DNA from: Miltoncostaea sp963703045
Lineage (GTDB): Bacteria > Actinomycetota > Thermoleophilia > Miltoncostaeales > Miltoncostaeaceae
DNA length: 64,000 nt
Assembly: GCA_963703045.1 (NCBI GenBank)
Contig: OY969782.1
Span: 1,798,001 to 1,862,000, forward strand
Reading direction: 5' to 3'
Part shown: one piece after another, positions 12,001 to 21,781 of the stretch
Position numbering within the stretch: the stretch's first letter is position 1
Layout: each line of letters starts with the position of its first letter
Made by a program: the position numbers and the translations under genes
The notes under the pieces: generated by a model
Database searches by the model: none
Seen by the model: only the letters and a program-made list of their open reading frames with translations
What the model was told of the DNA's origin: nothing

Positions 12001-15000
12001 GTCTTCGAGCGCTCGCCCGCCGGCGCCGCCGACTGGACCGCGATCGCCACCGACACCACCGACCCCTACGGCGCCGACTGGGACACGACGGCCGTCCCCG
12101 ACGGCCTCTACGACCTGCGCGTGCGCGCCACCGACGGGGCCGGCAACACGACGACCGCCGCCGTCGCGGGACGGCGGGTCGACAACACCGCTCCCGCCGC
12201 GACCCTCACCGACCCCGGCGCCGAGCTGCGCGGCACCGTGGCGCTCGACGCCACCGCGACCGACGCGGGCTCGGGTGTCGTCTCGGTGGTCGTGCAGAGC
12301 TCGCCCGCCGGAGACGCCGACTGGTCCACGATCGCCACCGACACCACCGCGCCCTTCGGCGCCGACTGGGAGACGACGGCGGTCTCCGACGGCATCTACG
12401 ACCTCAGGATCGTGGCGACCGACGCGGCCGGCAACACCACCACCACCGGCGTGTCCGACCGCCGGGTCGACAACACGCCTCCGCCGACGACCCTCCACGA
12501 CCCCGGGGCTGATCTGGGCGGCACGGTGACGCTGTCGGCGACCACGGCCGACGCGGGCGGCGTCGCCTCGGTGGTCTTCCAGCGCTCGCCCGCCGGCGCC
12601 GGCACCTGGACGACGATCGACACCGACTCCACCGAGCCCTACACCGCCTCGCTCGACACCCTCGCCCTCGGCGACGGCCTCTACGACCTGCGGGTCATCT
12701 CGACCGACGCGGCCGGCAACAGCTCGGTCAACACGCTCACCGACCGGCGGGTCAACAACACGGCGCCCGCGGCGTTCGACCTGGGCGGCCCGGCCGACGG
12801 CGATGCCGTGCGGGATGGCCAGACGCTCGAGGCGACCCCGAGCGACGGCGGGGGCGGCATCGCCTCGGTGGAGTTCTTCTACTGCGCCGGCACCTCGTGC
12901 TCGGTCGCCTCGGGCACCGCCATCGGCAGCGACACCACCAGCCCCTACGCCGTGACCTGGACCTCGCAGCCGGCCGACGGCACCTACACCCTGATCGCGC
13001 GCGCCACCGACGCCGCCGGCAACACGACCGACTCGTCCACCACGGCCGTGAGCGTCGACAACACCGCCCCGACCGCCTCGCTCACCGACCCGGGCGCCGA
13101 CCTGCGCGGGGTCGTCGCCCTGGCGGCCACGGCCACCGACGCGGGCGGCGTCGCCTCGGTGGTCTTCCAGCGCTCGCCCGCCGGCGCCGGCACCTGGACG
13201 ACGATCGACACCGACTCCACCGAGCCCTACACCGCCTCGCTCGACACCCTCGCCCTCGGCGACGGCCTCTACGACCTGCGGGTCATCTCGACCGACGCGG
13301 CCGGCAACAGCTCGGTCGACACGCTCACCGACCGGCGGGTCAACAACACGGCGCCCGCGGCGTTCGACCTGGGCGGCCCGGCCGACGGCGATGCCGTGCG
13401 GGATGGCCAGACGCTCGAGGCGACCCCGAGCGACGGCGGGGGCGGCATCGCCTCGGTGGAGTTCTTCTACTGCGCCGGCACCTCGTGCTCGGTCGCCTCG
13501 GGCACCGCCATCGGCAGCGACACCACCAGCCCCTACGCCGTGACCTGGACCTCGCAGCCGGCCGACGGCACCTACACCCTGATCGCGCGCGCCACCGACG
13601 CCGCCGGCAACACGACCGACTCGTCCACCACGGCGGTGAGCGTCAACAACACCGCCCCGACCGCCTCGCTCACCGACCCGGGCGCCGACCTGCGCGGGGT
13701 CGTCGCCCTGGCGGCCACGGCCACCGACGCGGGCGGCGTCGCCTCGGTGGTCTTCCAGCGCTCGCCCGCCGGCGCCGGCACCTGGACGACGATCGACACC
13801 GACTCCACCGAGCCCTACACCGCCTCGCTCGACACCCTCGCCCTCGGCGACGGCCTCTACGACCTGCGCGTGCTGGTCAGCGACGCGGCCGGCAACCAGA
13901 CCACCTCGTCGCTCGCCGACCGGCGCATCGACAACACCGCCCCGGACGCCTTCTCGCTCGACGCCCCCGTCGAGGGCGCCGCCATCCGCGACGGACAGAC
14001 GGTGAGCGCCACGCCGGCCGACGCGGGCTCGGGCATCGCCTCGGTGCAGTTCCTCACCTGCGCCGGCACCTCGTGCACCGTCGCCGCGGGCACCGCCATC
14101 GGCAGCGACACCACCAGCCCCTACGCGGTCACCTGGACCTCGCCGCCGGCCGACGGCACCTACACCCTGATCGCGCGCGCCACCGACGCCGCCGGCAACA
14201 CCACCGACTCGTCCACCACGGCGGTGAGCCTCGACAACGCCGCCCCCACGGCGGGCCTCGACGACCCGGGCGCGAACCTGCGCGGCACGGTGGCCCTGTC
14301 GGCGAGCGCCGCCGACTCCGGCACCGGCGTGACCGGCGTCGTCTTCGAGCGCTCGCCCGCCGGCGCCGCCGACTGGACCGCGATCGCCACCGACACCACC
14401 GACCCCTACGGCGCCGACTGGGACACGACGGCCGTCCCCGACGGCCTCTACGACCTGCGCGTGCGCGCCACCGACGGGGCCGGCAACACGACGACCGCCG
14501 CCGTCGCGGGACGGCGGGTCGACAACACCGCTCCCGCCGACTTCTCGATCGGCGCGCCCGACGACGGCGCGGCGATCCGCAACGGCCAGGCGCTGTCGGC
14601 CTCCCCCTCGGATGCCGGATCGGGAGTCGCGGCGATCGAGGCGCGCTACTGCGACGCGGGACCCCTGTGCACGTTCGCGTCGGGCATCCCCATCGGCACC
14701 GACACGTCCGCCCCCTTCTCGATCGTCTGGAGCGGCCAGCCGGCCGATGGTGAGTACACGGTCGTCATCCGGGCGACCGACCGCTCGGGCAACGCGACCC
14801 TCGCCCCGGCGCGCACCGTGCTGATCGACAACACCGCCCCGACCGCGGGCCTGACCGATCCCGGCGCCAACCTGCGCGGGGGCGTCCCGCTCAGCGCGAC
14901 GGCGTCCGACGGCGGGTCGGGCATCGACTCGGTCGTCTTCCAGCGCGCGCCCGCCGGCACCGGCTCCTGGACCACCATCGCCGCCGACGGCACCGCCCCC

Positions 15001-17763
15001 TACGGCACCACCCTCGACACGACGGTCCTGGCCGATGGCCTCTACGACCTGCGGGTCGTCTCGACCGACGCGGCCGGCAACAGCTCGGTCAACACGCTCA
15101 CCGACCGGCGGGTCAACAACAGCGCCCCCGGTCCGTTCGCCCTCGGTGGCGTGGCGGACGGCCAGGCCCTCCGCGAGGGGCACATCCTGTCGGCGGCGCC
15201 GACGGACGCCGGCTCGGGCATCACCGCGGTCGAGTTCCGCTACTGCGCCGGCGCCACCTGCTCCGTCGCCGCGGGCACGCTCATCGGCACCGACACCACC
15301 GTGCCCCACGCCGTTGCATGGAGCGCGCAGCCGCCCGACGGCACCTACACCCTGATCGCGCGGGCGACCGATTCGGCGGGCAACACCACCGATTCGGCGA
15401 CCACCACGGTGATCGTCGACAACACCACCCCGACCGGATCGCTGAGCGATCCCGGGGCGGACCTGCGCGGCACGGTCGCGCTGGCGGCCGCGGCGAGCGA
15501 CACCGGCTCGGGGATCGCCTCGGTGATCTTCCAGCGCTCCCCCGCGGGCGCCGCCACGTGGACCACCATCTCGACGGACACGTCGAGCCCGTACGGCGCG
15601 TCGTTCGACACCGGGCCGCTCGCCGACGGGCTGTACGACCTGCGCGTCGTGGTGGCCGACGGGGCCGGCAACACCACCACCGACGCCGTCGCCGGGCGAC
15701 GCGTCGACAACACCGCGCCCCTGCCATCGCTCGCCGATCCCGGCCTCGCGCTGCGAGGTGAGGTGACCCTCGCCGCAACGGTGACCGACGCCGGAGCGGG
15801 CGTCTCGTCGGTCTCCTTCGAGCGCTCGCCCGCCGGCGGCGCCACCTGGACCACCATCGCGATCGACGCCGCCGCCCCCTACGGCGCCACGCTCGACACC
15901 ACCATCCTCGCCGACGGGCTCTACGACCTGCGCGTCCGCGCCCTCGACGAGGCCGGCAACGCGGCGGTATCGGTTCGGGCCGGCCGGCGCATCGACAACA
16001 CCGCGCCCGCGCCGTTCGCGCTCACCGCCCCGGCCGCCGGCGCGGTCGTCCGCGAGGGCCAGTCCGTCTCCGCGGCCCCCTCCGATTCCGGCTCCGGCAT
16101 CGCGTCGGTCGTCGTCCGCTCCTGCCCCGGCGCGATCTGCGACTGGGCCGACGGCGTCGCGCTCGGCAGCGACGCCACGGCTCCCTACGCGATCGCGTGG
16201 AACGGCCAGCCCGCCGACGGCCGCCACACCCTGGTCGCGCGGGCGACCGACGCCGCCGGCAACACGCGGGACTCGGCCCCCACGACGATCGACATCGACA
16301 ACGCCCCCCCCGCCGCGACGGTGGCCGTGAGCCCGGCGGGGCGCCCGGAGCTGCAGCACGTCGATCCGACCGGGCCCACGGTCTACTACCGGACCACGGC
16401 GAGCGGCAGCCTGACCATGACCGTCACCGCGACCGACCTCTCCGGCATCGCCCGCGTGGACTTCCCCGCCATCTCGGTCCCGGGCTTCTCCGGCCCCGGG
16501 GTCAGCGTGACCAGCGCCCCCTTCGTCTCGGGCGAGTACGTCTTCGACGCGACGAACACCACGACGCCGGCCGATGCGGTCGTGACGACCACCGATGGCG
16601 CAGGCAACGCGACCACGCGGTCCGTGCGCTTCGTGCGTGACGTCGCGCCGCCGTCCGGCGGCGGCGTGACCGTCACCGGTCCGGATGCGGCCGGCCGGGT
16701 CACGATCGCGACCGACCCCGGCGCCGACGCGGGTTCGGGCATCGCCACCGGGACCGCCGTCCTCGAGCGCCGCACCGCCTCGCTCGTCGAGGGGGTGTGC
16801 GAGGGCTTCGGCACCTGGACGCCGGCCACCGCGCCCGACACCCTCGGCCCCGCCACCTGCGCCCGATACCGCCTGCGCCTGGCCGACCGGGTCGGCAACG
16901 CGACGGTCTACGAGTGGGCCGGCACCGCGATCATGCCGGGGACGGCCCCGGCGCCGGCGATCCCGTCGCCCCCGCCGGCGACGCCCCCGTCCGCGTCGCC
17001 CTCGCCGTCACCCGTCCCGACGCCCTCCCCGGCCCCCGTGACCGGCCGGTGCCTGCCCTCGCAGAGGGTCCCGAACCTCTCGCGGGGCTCCGGCCGCGTG
17101 ACGCTCAGCATCCCGCAGCTCATGATCAACCAGCGCATCTACGCGGCCGCGATCCGGCGGGCCGCCGCCATCGACGCGTGGCTCGACAGCGGGATCGTCG
17201 CGCGCGACCTCTGCGGCCAGGCGCTGTCGGCGGACGTCTTCGGCGCGGGCGTGAGGGTCGGCGTGGGCACCGGCCCGACACCGGCCTGGGTGAAGCCCAC
17301 CCCGCGGCCGATCGACGTGCGGGCGCCGCGGGCCAAGCCGGGGGCTGTCTTCCGGCTGACCGCCGGTCAGCTGCGCACCAACCAGCGCATCGCCGCCGCC
17401 GCGGTCCGCAGGGCGAACGCCCTCCGGGCGCGCCTCGACCTGGGTCTCACCGGGGGCGACATCGTGGACGGGCAGATCGGCCGGCCGGCGCTCGCCGCCT
17501 CGCTCGCGATCCTGGGTGCCACCCCGGCGGGCGAGCCGGCGGCGCCCTCGCGGACGAACGTGGCCCCTCCGGCGCCCAAGGGGGGCGCGAGCTTCGTGCC
17601 GTCGGCCGGCCAGCTCCTGATCAACCAGCGGGTCGGTCAGGCGGCGGTGCGCCGACTCAACGGGCTGCGTGACGAGCTGACCGCGGGCCTGACGGCCCGG
17701 CACTTCCGGCGCGGCTCGATCGGGGCCGCAGACCTCGCACCGGGTGCGATCAGCGGACCCTGA
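3027..17763 (+). CDS. Giant secreted Ig-like repeat surface protein (frame broken by four +1 shifts)
   Basis: GTG start at 3027, TGA at 17761-17763; about 4,910 residues if the shifts near 4948, 6701, 8888 and 10989 are repaired. Residues 1-30 are a basic N-terminus plus hydrophobic stretch (signal peptide or anchor). Residues 30-220 are an uncharacterised globular region. About 225-420 is a beta-rich domain with GWTLVRRDDNG and GTFVAQMVALRR. Then come 41 Ig-like modules: 27 type A (TDPGANLRG ... FQRSPAGAGTW ... DGLYDLRVVATDAAGN) and 14 type B (NGQAVSAAPTDAGSGIASV ... YCxxxxC ... QPADGxYTLIARATDAAGN). A different Ig-like region follows, then a Pro/Ser/Ala linker and a triplicated C-terminal motif. 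Likely an adhesin or cell-surface stalk (inference). No LPXTG anchor seen. Could also be an inactivated gene if the shifts are real. Confidence 0.75.
4492..6966 (+). repeat. Direct duplication of about 720 bp, offset 1753, both copies with the same frameshift
   Basis: Bases 4492-5213 recur at 6245-6966 with only a handful of mismatches (for example near 4817, 4867 and 5100). Both copies contain the same one-base insertion, CCAGCGGCC in place of the expected CCACGGCC, at about 4948 and 6701. The copies are separated by further module DNA. Confidence 0.85.
5444..10092 (+). repeat. Direct duplication of about 835 bp, offset 3812
   Basis: Bases 5444-6280 and 9256-10092 match with, as far as I can see, a single mismatch (GTC versus GCC at about 6145/9957). 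The block covers two A modules, a B module between them and part of the next linker. Such near-identity inside a coding array points to recent recombination or gene conversion. Confidence 0.8.
11262..14539 (+). repeat. Direct duplication of about 938 bp, offset 2340
   Basis: Bases 11262-12199 and 13602-14539 are identical except for one codon (GCC versus ACC near 11382/13722). The block spans an A, a B and a second A module. Divergence begins sharply at 12200/14540, where one copy runs into an A module and the other into a B module, so the block boundary coincides with a module boundary. Confidence 0.85.
12552..13868 (+). repeat. Tandem 588-bp A+B unit
   Basis: Bases 12552-13280 match 13140-13868 at an offset of 588 (one A plus one B module, 196 codons) with very few differences, so this part of the array looks like a recent tandem duplication of a module pair. 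Confidence 0.8.
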
Positions 17764-17772
17764 GGTCCGGCG

Positions 17773-18213
17773 TCACCGCCGGGCGCGGCGCAGCAGGGAG
17801 CTGCCCGCACCGGTCAGGACCAGGGCGGCGGCGAGCGCGGTGAGGGCGATGAAGGGCCAGGGCGGCTGGTCGCGCTCGCCCGGCGCCCGCGGGCGCGGCA
17901 GGAGCGGCGACGAGGGGTCGGCGCCGGCGACGGGCGCCCCGCGCTCGTCGGACGTCGAGAGGCCGAGGATCTCGCGGTCGAGCACGTCCTGCACCGCGGC
18001 GGCGAAGTCGGAGAAGAAGACGTCTCCCTCGGCGGCGCGGATGGCCGCCTCGAGGTCGCCCGCGCGGTAGTCGCCGTCGAGCACGCGATCGTCGGTGTAA
18101 TCGCGGTAGATGGCCTCGAGATCGGGGCTCGCCGCGGCGAGTGCGGCCCCGCCCACCCCCAGGAGGACGAGGCTCAGGGCACCGAGCCACAGCAGTCGTC
18201 GGACGACGTGCAT
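17773..18213 (-). CDS. Small membrane-anchored protein of unknown function
   Basis: 146 residues from the ATG at 18213. An Arg-rich start and a hydrophobic stretch (LLWLGALSLVLLGVGGAALA) make a signal peptide. An acidic middle follows with YRDYTDDRVLDGDY, FFSDFAAAVQDVLDREILG and a proline-rich linker. A C-terminal membrane segment ends in LLRRARR. The shape (exported domain held by a C-terminal anchor) resembles bacterial proteins with a short extracytoplasmic helical domain, but I do not recognise the family. It converges on the giant repeat gene with 9 bases between stops. A TACTGT hexamer 6 bases before the ATG suggests a leaderless transcript. Confidence 0.65.
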   Translation of the reverse strand: MHVVRRLLWLGALSLVLLGVGGAALAAASPDLEAIYRDYTDDRVLDGDYRAGDLEAAIRAAEGDVFFSDFAAAVQDVLDREILGLSTSDERGAPVAGADPSSPLLPRPRAPGERDQPPWPFIALTALAAALVLTGAGSSLLRRARR

Positions 18214-18219
18214 CCGCCG

Positions 18220-18225
18220 ACAGTA
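18220..18225 (-). promoter_or_regulatory. -10-like hexamer, leaderless start at 18213
   Basis: Minus-strand TACTGT is followed by six bases and the ATG at 18213. That spacing puts transcription start at or within a base or two of the ATG. Same layout as other operon heads here. Confidence 0.5.
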
Positions 18226-18306
18226 GTGGGCGCCCCCGCGCTTCGGCAACCGGAATCCCCCGTTTCCCTACGGATCGCCCACGATCGGGTGCGCGGCGAC
18301 CCTTGG

Positions 18307-18312
18307 TAGCCT
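18307..18312 (+). promoter_or_regulatory. -10-like hexamer, leaderless start at 18321
   Basis: TAGCCT followed by eight bases and the GTG start of the reductase gene. No Shine-Dalgarno fits in the gap. No convincing -35 element seen. Confidence 0.5.
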
Positions 18313-18320
18313 CACTCCCC

Positions 18321-19280
18321 GTGAGGGTCCTGATCACCGGCGCGACCGGATTCGCCGGGCGCCACCTGTCCTCCTGCTGCACGGCCCTCGGCCACGAGGT
18401 GCACGCGCTGGTGCGCCCCGGGCGCGAGGACGCCGTCGCGCCGGGTGTGCGCCCCCATGCCGCCGACATCGGCAGCGCCGAGCAGGTCGCCGCCCTGGTG
18501 GGCCGGGTGGCGCCCGGGGGGATCGTCCACCTCGCGGGGGCGTCGTCGGTGGGGCGGTCCTTCGCCGACTCCCTCGGTACATGGGACGTCAACCTGGGGG
18601 GCACGCTGTCGGTACTCGAGGCCCTGCGCACCGACGCCCCGGCCACGCCCGCCCTGGTCGTCACCAGCGGGGAGGTCTACGGACGGGTGCCGGTCGGGTC
18701 GCTGCCGGTGACCGCCGCGACCCGGCTCGATCCGGTGTCGCCGTACGGCGCCTCGAAGGCCGCCGCCGACCTGGCCGCCGGCCAGTACCGCGCCGCCTAC
18801 GGGGTCGCGGCGATCCGGGTGCGTGCCTTCAACCACATCGGCCCCGGGCAGGACGCCCGCTTCGTGCTCCCGAACGTCGCCCGGCAGATCGCCCGCGCCG
18901 AGCGCGACGGGCGCCCGGGTGTCGAGGTGACCGTCGGCAACCTCGACACCCGCCGCGACTTCGTCGACGTGCGCGACATGGTGCGCGCCTACGTCCTGCT
19001 GCTCGAGCGCGGCGACCCCGACGAGGTCTACCTCGCCTGCAGTGGCCGCTCGACCCCCGTGCGGGCCATCATCGAGGGCCTCGCGCCCCTCGCGCGCATC
19101 CCCGTCACGTTCACATCGCACGAGGGCCTGCGCCGCGAAGGCGAGCAGCCCGACCTCTATGGTTCGCCCGGCCTCCTCCGGGACGCGACCGGATGGACAC
19201 CCGAGATCCCCCTGGAGACCACCCTCTCCGACACGCTGGACTGGTGGCGAGAGCGGGTGGCCCGCGACGACGAGGAGTAG
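18321..19280 (+). CDS. rmd: NAD(P)-dependent epimerase/dehydratase, likely GDP-6-deoxy-D-lyxo-4-hexulose reductase (RMD-like)
   Basis: 319-residue extended short-chain dehydrogenase. The N-terminal GATGFAGRH glycine motif binds the nicotinamide cofactor. TSGEVYG carries the catalytic Ser/Thr region and YGASKAAAD the catalytic Tyr-x3-Lys. RDFVDVRDMVRAY is the usual C-terminal landmark of sugar-nucleotide epimerases and reductases. It sits 3 bases before the GDP-mannose 4,6-dehydratase gene, which favours the 4-keto reductase that completes GDP-D-rhamnose (or a related deoxyhexose). From sequence alone the stereochemistry of the product cannot be decided. Start chosen at GTG 18321, because the glycine motif begins six codons later and a -10-like hexamer lies just upstream. 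Confidence 0.8.
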   Translation: MRVLITGATGFAGRHLSSCCTALGHEVHALVRPGREDAVAPGVRPHAADIGSAEQVAALVGRVAPGGIVHLAGASSVGRSFADSLGTWDVNLGGTLSVLEALRTDAPATPALVVTSGEVYGRVPVGSLPVTAATRLDPVSPYGASKAAADLAAGQYRAAYGVAAIRVRAFNHIGPGQDARFVLPNVARQIARAERDGRPGVEVTVGNLDTRRDFVDVRDMVRAYVLLLERGDPDEVYLACSGRSTPVRAIIEGLAPLARIPVTFTSHEGLRREGEQPDLYGSPGLLRDATGWTPEIPLETTLSDTLDWWRERVARDDEE

Positions 19281-19283
19281 ACC

Positions 19284-20249
19284 GTGCCCCGCGCCCTCAT
19301 CACCGGCATCACGGGTCAGGACGGTTCGTACCTGGCCGAGCTGCTGCTCGACAAGGGGTACGAGGTCTGGGGCGTCGTGCGCCGCGCGTCGACCGAGTCG
19401 TACGAGCGCATCGAGCACCTGCGCGACCGGCTGCGGTTCGCCCAGGCCGACCTGCTCGACCAGCCCTCGCTGACGTCGGCCCTGCAGCAGGCCGAGCCCG
19501 ACGAGGTCTACAACCTGGCCGCCCAGTCGTTCGTGCCGACCTCGTGGACCCAGCCGGTGCTCACGGCCGAGTTCACCGCCGTGGGCGTCACCCGCCTGCT
19601 CGAGGCGATCCGCCAGGTCAACCCCGCGATCCGCTTCTACCAGGCGTCGTCGAGCGAGATGTTCGGGCGGGTGCTCGAGACCCCGCAGAGCGAGCAGACG
19701 CCGTTCTACCCGCGCAGCCCGTACGGCGTGGCCAAGGTCTACGGCCACTACATCACCGTCAACTACCGCGAGTCGTACGGCATGTACGCGTGCTCGGGGA
19801 TCCTCTTCAACCACGAGTCGCCGCGCCGCGGCCTCGAGTTCGTCACGCGCAAGGTCACGAACGGGGTCGCCCGCATCGCCCACGGCCTCGACGACCACCT
19901 GACCCTCGGCAACCTCGACGCCCGCCGCGACTGGGGCTTCGCGGGCGACTACGTCGATGCCATGTGGCGCATGCTCCAGCAGGACGAGCCCGAGGACTTC
20001 GTGGTGGCGACCGGCGAGACCAACACCGTCGAGCGCCTCGTGCAGCTGGCCTTCGACCACGCCGGGCTCGACCGCGACTCCCACGTGCGCACCGACCCGG
20101 CGCTCATCCGCCCGGCCGAGGTCGACCTGCTGGTGGGCGACCCGGCCCGGGCCCGCGAGCGTCTCGGCTGGGAACCGCGCGTTGACTTCGAGGGGCTCGT
20201 GCGCATGATGGTTGACGCCGACCTCGAGCGGCTGCGCGGCGCCCGCTGA
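19284..20249 (+). CDS. gmd: GDP-mannose 4,6-dehydratase
   Basis: 321 residues. GITGQDGSYLAE at residues 8-19 is the hallmark cofactor loop of GMD. VVRRAST follows the second strand, SSSEMFG carries the catalytic Ser/Glu region, YGVAKVYG the Tyr-x3-Lys, and FNHESPRRG and LGNLDARRDWGFAGDYV are GMD-specific signatures. The enzyme converts GDP-D-mannose to GDP-4-keto-6-deoxymannose in the cytoplasm, the entry to GDP-rhamnose, GDP-fucose and related donors. GTG start three bases after the upstream stop. Slightly short compared with usual GMDs (about 340-370 aa), but all core motifs are present. Confidence 0.93.
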   Translation: MPRALITGITGQDGSYLAELLLDKGYEVWGVVRRASTESYERIEHLRDRLRFAQADLLDQPSLTSALQQAEPDEVYNLAAQSFVPTSWTQPVLTAEFTAVGVTRLLEAIRQVNPAIRFYQASSSEMFGRVLETPQSEQTPFYPRSPYGVAKVYGHYITVNYRESYGMYACSGILFNHESPRRGLEFVTRKVTNGVARIAHGLDDHLTLGNLDARRDWGFAGDYVDAMWRMLQQDEPEDFVVATGETNTVERLVQLAFDHAGLDRDSHVRTDPALIRPAEVDLLVGDPARARERLGWEPRVDFEGLVRMMVDADLERLRGAR

Positions 20250-20276
20250 GCGCCCGGGCCCGCGTCGGGCCGCGAG

Positions 20277-20282
20277 TAGACT
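20277..20282 (+). promoter_or_regulatory. -10-like hexamer, leaderless start at 20291
   Basis: TAGACT followed by exactly eight bases and the GTG of the ABC exporter permease, the same spacing as at 18307. It suggests the exporter has its own promoter in the 41-base gap after gmd. Confidence 0.5.
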
Positions 20283-20290
20283 CGCCCCTC

Positions 20291-21083
20291 GTGACGACCC
20301 TCGCCGGCTACGGGCGGTTCGCGCCCTTCTTCCGGAACCTCGTCAAGCGCGAGATCCGGCAGAAGTACAAGGGGTCGTTCTTCGGGCTGGCGTGGACGCT
20401 CGTCGCGCCGGGGCTGCTCGTCGCCTCGTACTGGCTGGTCTTCACCTACGTGTTCAAGGTGAACACCATCCCCAACTACGCCCTGTTCCTGTTCACCGGC
20501 CTCGTCGTGTGGACGTTCTTCTTCGGCGGCATCCAGGTGGCGTCGTCGAGCATCGTGAGCAACGCCAACCTGGTCAAGAAGGTGCGCTTCCCGCGCGAGA
20601 TCGTGCCGGTCTCGGCGATCCTGGCCAACGGCTTCACCGCGGCCGCGATGCTGGCGCTGGCGCTGCCCCTCTGCGTCGCCCTGTCCTCCGGCTCCTACCT
20701 GCCGCTGCTCGCCCTGCCCGGGCTGGTGCTGCTGCTGGCCTGCCTCACGGTCGGGCTCGGCCTCGCCCTGGCGGGCGCCAACGTGTACTTCCGCGACGTC
20801 GAGCACATCGTCGGGGCCATCGGCGTCCCGTGGTTCTTCATCACGCCGATCTTCTACACCTTCGACTCGCTCCCGACCCCCGTCGAACGGCTGGCTCTTC
20901 GCGCTGCTCTACTACGGCAACCCGATCGCGCCGTTCCTCTCGTCCATCCGCGAGGCCCTGTTCTTCGGCTCCTGGCCGGGCGCCGCGGACTGGGTCTACT
21001 GCGGCATCGTCGGCCCGCTGGTGCTCGTGCTGGGCATGCGGGCGTTCGCCCGCCTCGAGCGGGAGATGGCCGTCGAGCTGTAG
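20291..21083 (+). CDS. Polysaccharide ABC exporter permease (Wzm/TagG-like), one frameshift near 20886
   Basis: About 264 residues after repair. The N-terminus has the classic LVKREIRQKYKGSFFGLAW motif of ABC-2 polysaccharide and teichoic-acid exporter permeases. Then come six membrane spans, with VRFPREIVPVSA after the second pair and a PWFFITPIFYTFDSLP segment. The frame breaks at about 20886 (GTCGAACGG; dropping one A restores VDGWLFALLYYGNP). The last segment then reads to TAG at 21081-21083 and ends in RLEREMAVEL. Together with the Wzt-like ATPase encoded at 21782-23096 it would form the inner-membrane exporter for a lipid-linked glycan. The start is supported by the -10-like hexamer upstream. 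Confidence 0.82.
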
Positions 21084-21095
21084 GGGCCGCCGTCC

Positions 21096-21752
21096 CTAGC
21101 GGTCCGCCGCCCCGGCCGCGCCGCCGTCGGCCCGCATCCCCGCCAGCCGCACCTCGTGCGTCTTCCCCGCGTAGTGACGGATCACCGGGCGCGGCGACGG
21201 ATCCTCGGCGATGCTGTTCCACTCGTTGCCGATGAAGCGCACGAGCGGGCGGTGCGCCGAGTCTCGGACGGGGTTGCAGGGCGCCAGGTCGTAGCCGAGC
21301 AGGTCGAGCATCGCGGCGTTCTCCCACCAGGGATGGTCGATGTACCGCTCCTGCTCCCACACCAGGCCGAGGAAGCGCTCGGCGGCCCGGGTCGAGCGCA
21401 CCATGAGGATGCCCGCGTTCGGGATCTGCTGGCCGAGGAAGCGGTGCTCGACCATGTAGACGTCGGCGCCGGGCACGAGCTCGTCGGCGATATCGCGCGT
21501 GAGGTCCAGCACCATCGCGTCAACGTCCACCCAGACCACGAGGCGGTAGCGCGCCATCAGCCGCCGGATCATCACCACCTTGCTCCATGAGATCGGCCGC
21601 TCCGGGCACTCCGACGCGGCGCCGACGACGAGGTCGTACCCGTGTCGCTCGGCGTAGGCGCGGAACGTGGGCTCCGAGAGCCGCAGCAGCTCGGTGTGCG
21701 GGCCGGTCGCGATCGTGCAGAGCACGCGCGGACGCCGCCGGCCGCGGCGCAT
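21096..21752 (-). CDS. Putative galactosyl/mannosyl transferase (GMA12/MNN10-like)
   Basis: 218 residues from the ATG at 21752. Features: VLCTIATGPHTELLRLSEPTF at the start, RHGYDLVV, SWSKVVMIRRLMARYRLVVW followed by VDVDAMVLD. The last is a DxD motif expected to bind the metal and sugar nucleotide. WWENAAMLDLLGY and FIGNEWNS come later. This set resembles the galactosyltransferase GMA12/MNN10 (GT34-like) family with GT-A fold. The gene follows the Wzt-like ATPase on the same strand with a 29-base gap and converges on the permease. The acceptor and sugar are unknown; an earlier start overlapping the ATPase gene is possible. Confidence 0.65.
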   Translation of the reverse strand: MRRGRRRPRVLCTIATGPHTELLRLSEPTFRAYAERHGYDLVVGAASECPERPISWSKVVMIRRLMARYRLVVWVDVDAMVLDLTRDIADELVPGADVYMVEHRFLGQQIPNAGILMVRSTRAAERFLGLVWEQERYIDHPWWENAAMLDLLGYDLAPCNPVRDSAHRPLVRFIGNEWNSIAEDPSPRPVIRHYAGKTHEVRLAGMRADGGAAGAADR

Positions 21753-21781
21753 CCGGCGCGACAGCCGTCGGGCGAGCGACC

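Larger units (their letters stand above)
4300..16310 (+). repeat. Array of 41 Ig-like coding modules (A and B types, about 290 bp each)
   Basis: By eye I count 27 A modules and 14 B modules joined by the recurrent linker DNTAP or NNTAP. In the first half A modules often run in twos and threes between B modules; in the last third A and B mostly alternate. Each B module carries a Cys-x4-Cys pair in the YCAGASC-type segment, whereas A modules lack cysteine. Module length is about 94-98 codons, and an A+B pair is 196 codons (588 bp), the offset seen between neighbouring pairs at 12.5-13.9 kb. Confidence 0.85.

Noticed and set aside
4300..16310. CRISPR-like or satellite array
   Set aside because: The repeats are about 290 bp, in frame and code for Ig-like modules; there are no short repeats with unique spacers.
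10789..16359. 1,856-codon open frame on the minus strand
   Set aside because: It lies antisense to the Ig-repeat gene, has a low-complexity Gly/Arg/Val composition and exists only because the repeated GC-rich codons leave no stops. No domain seen.
3027..17763. Programmed ribosomal frameshifting in the giant gene
   Set aside because: Four +1 sites have no common slippery sequence or following structure, and many unrelated genes in the window show similar single-base breaks, so sequence error or decay is simpler.
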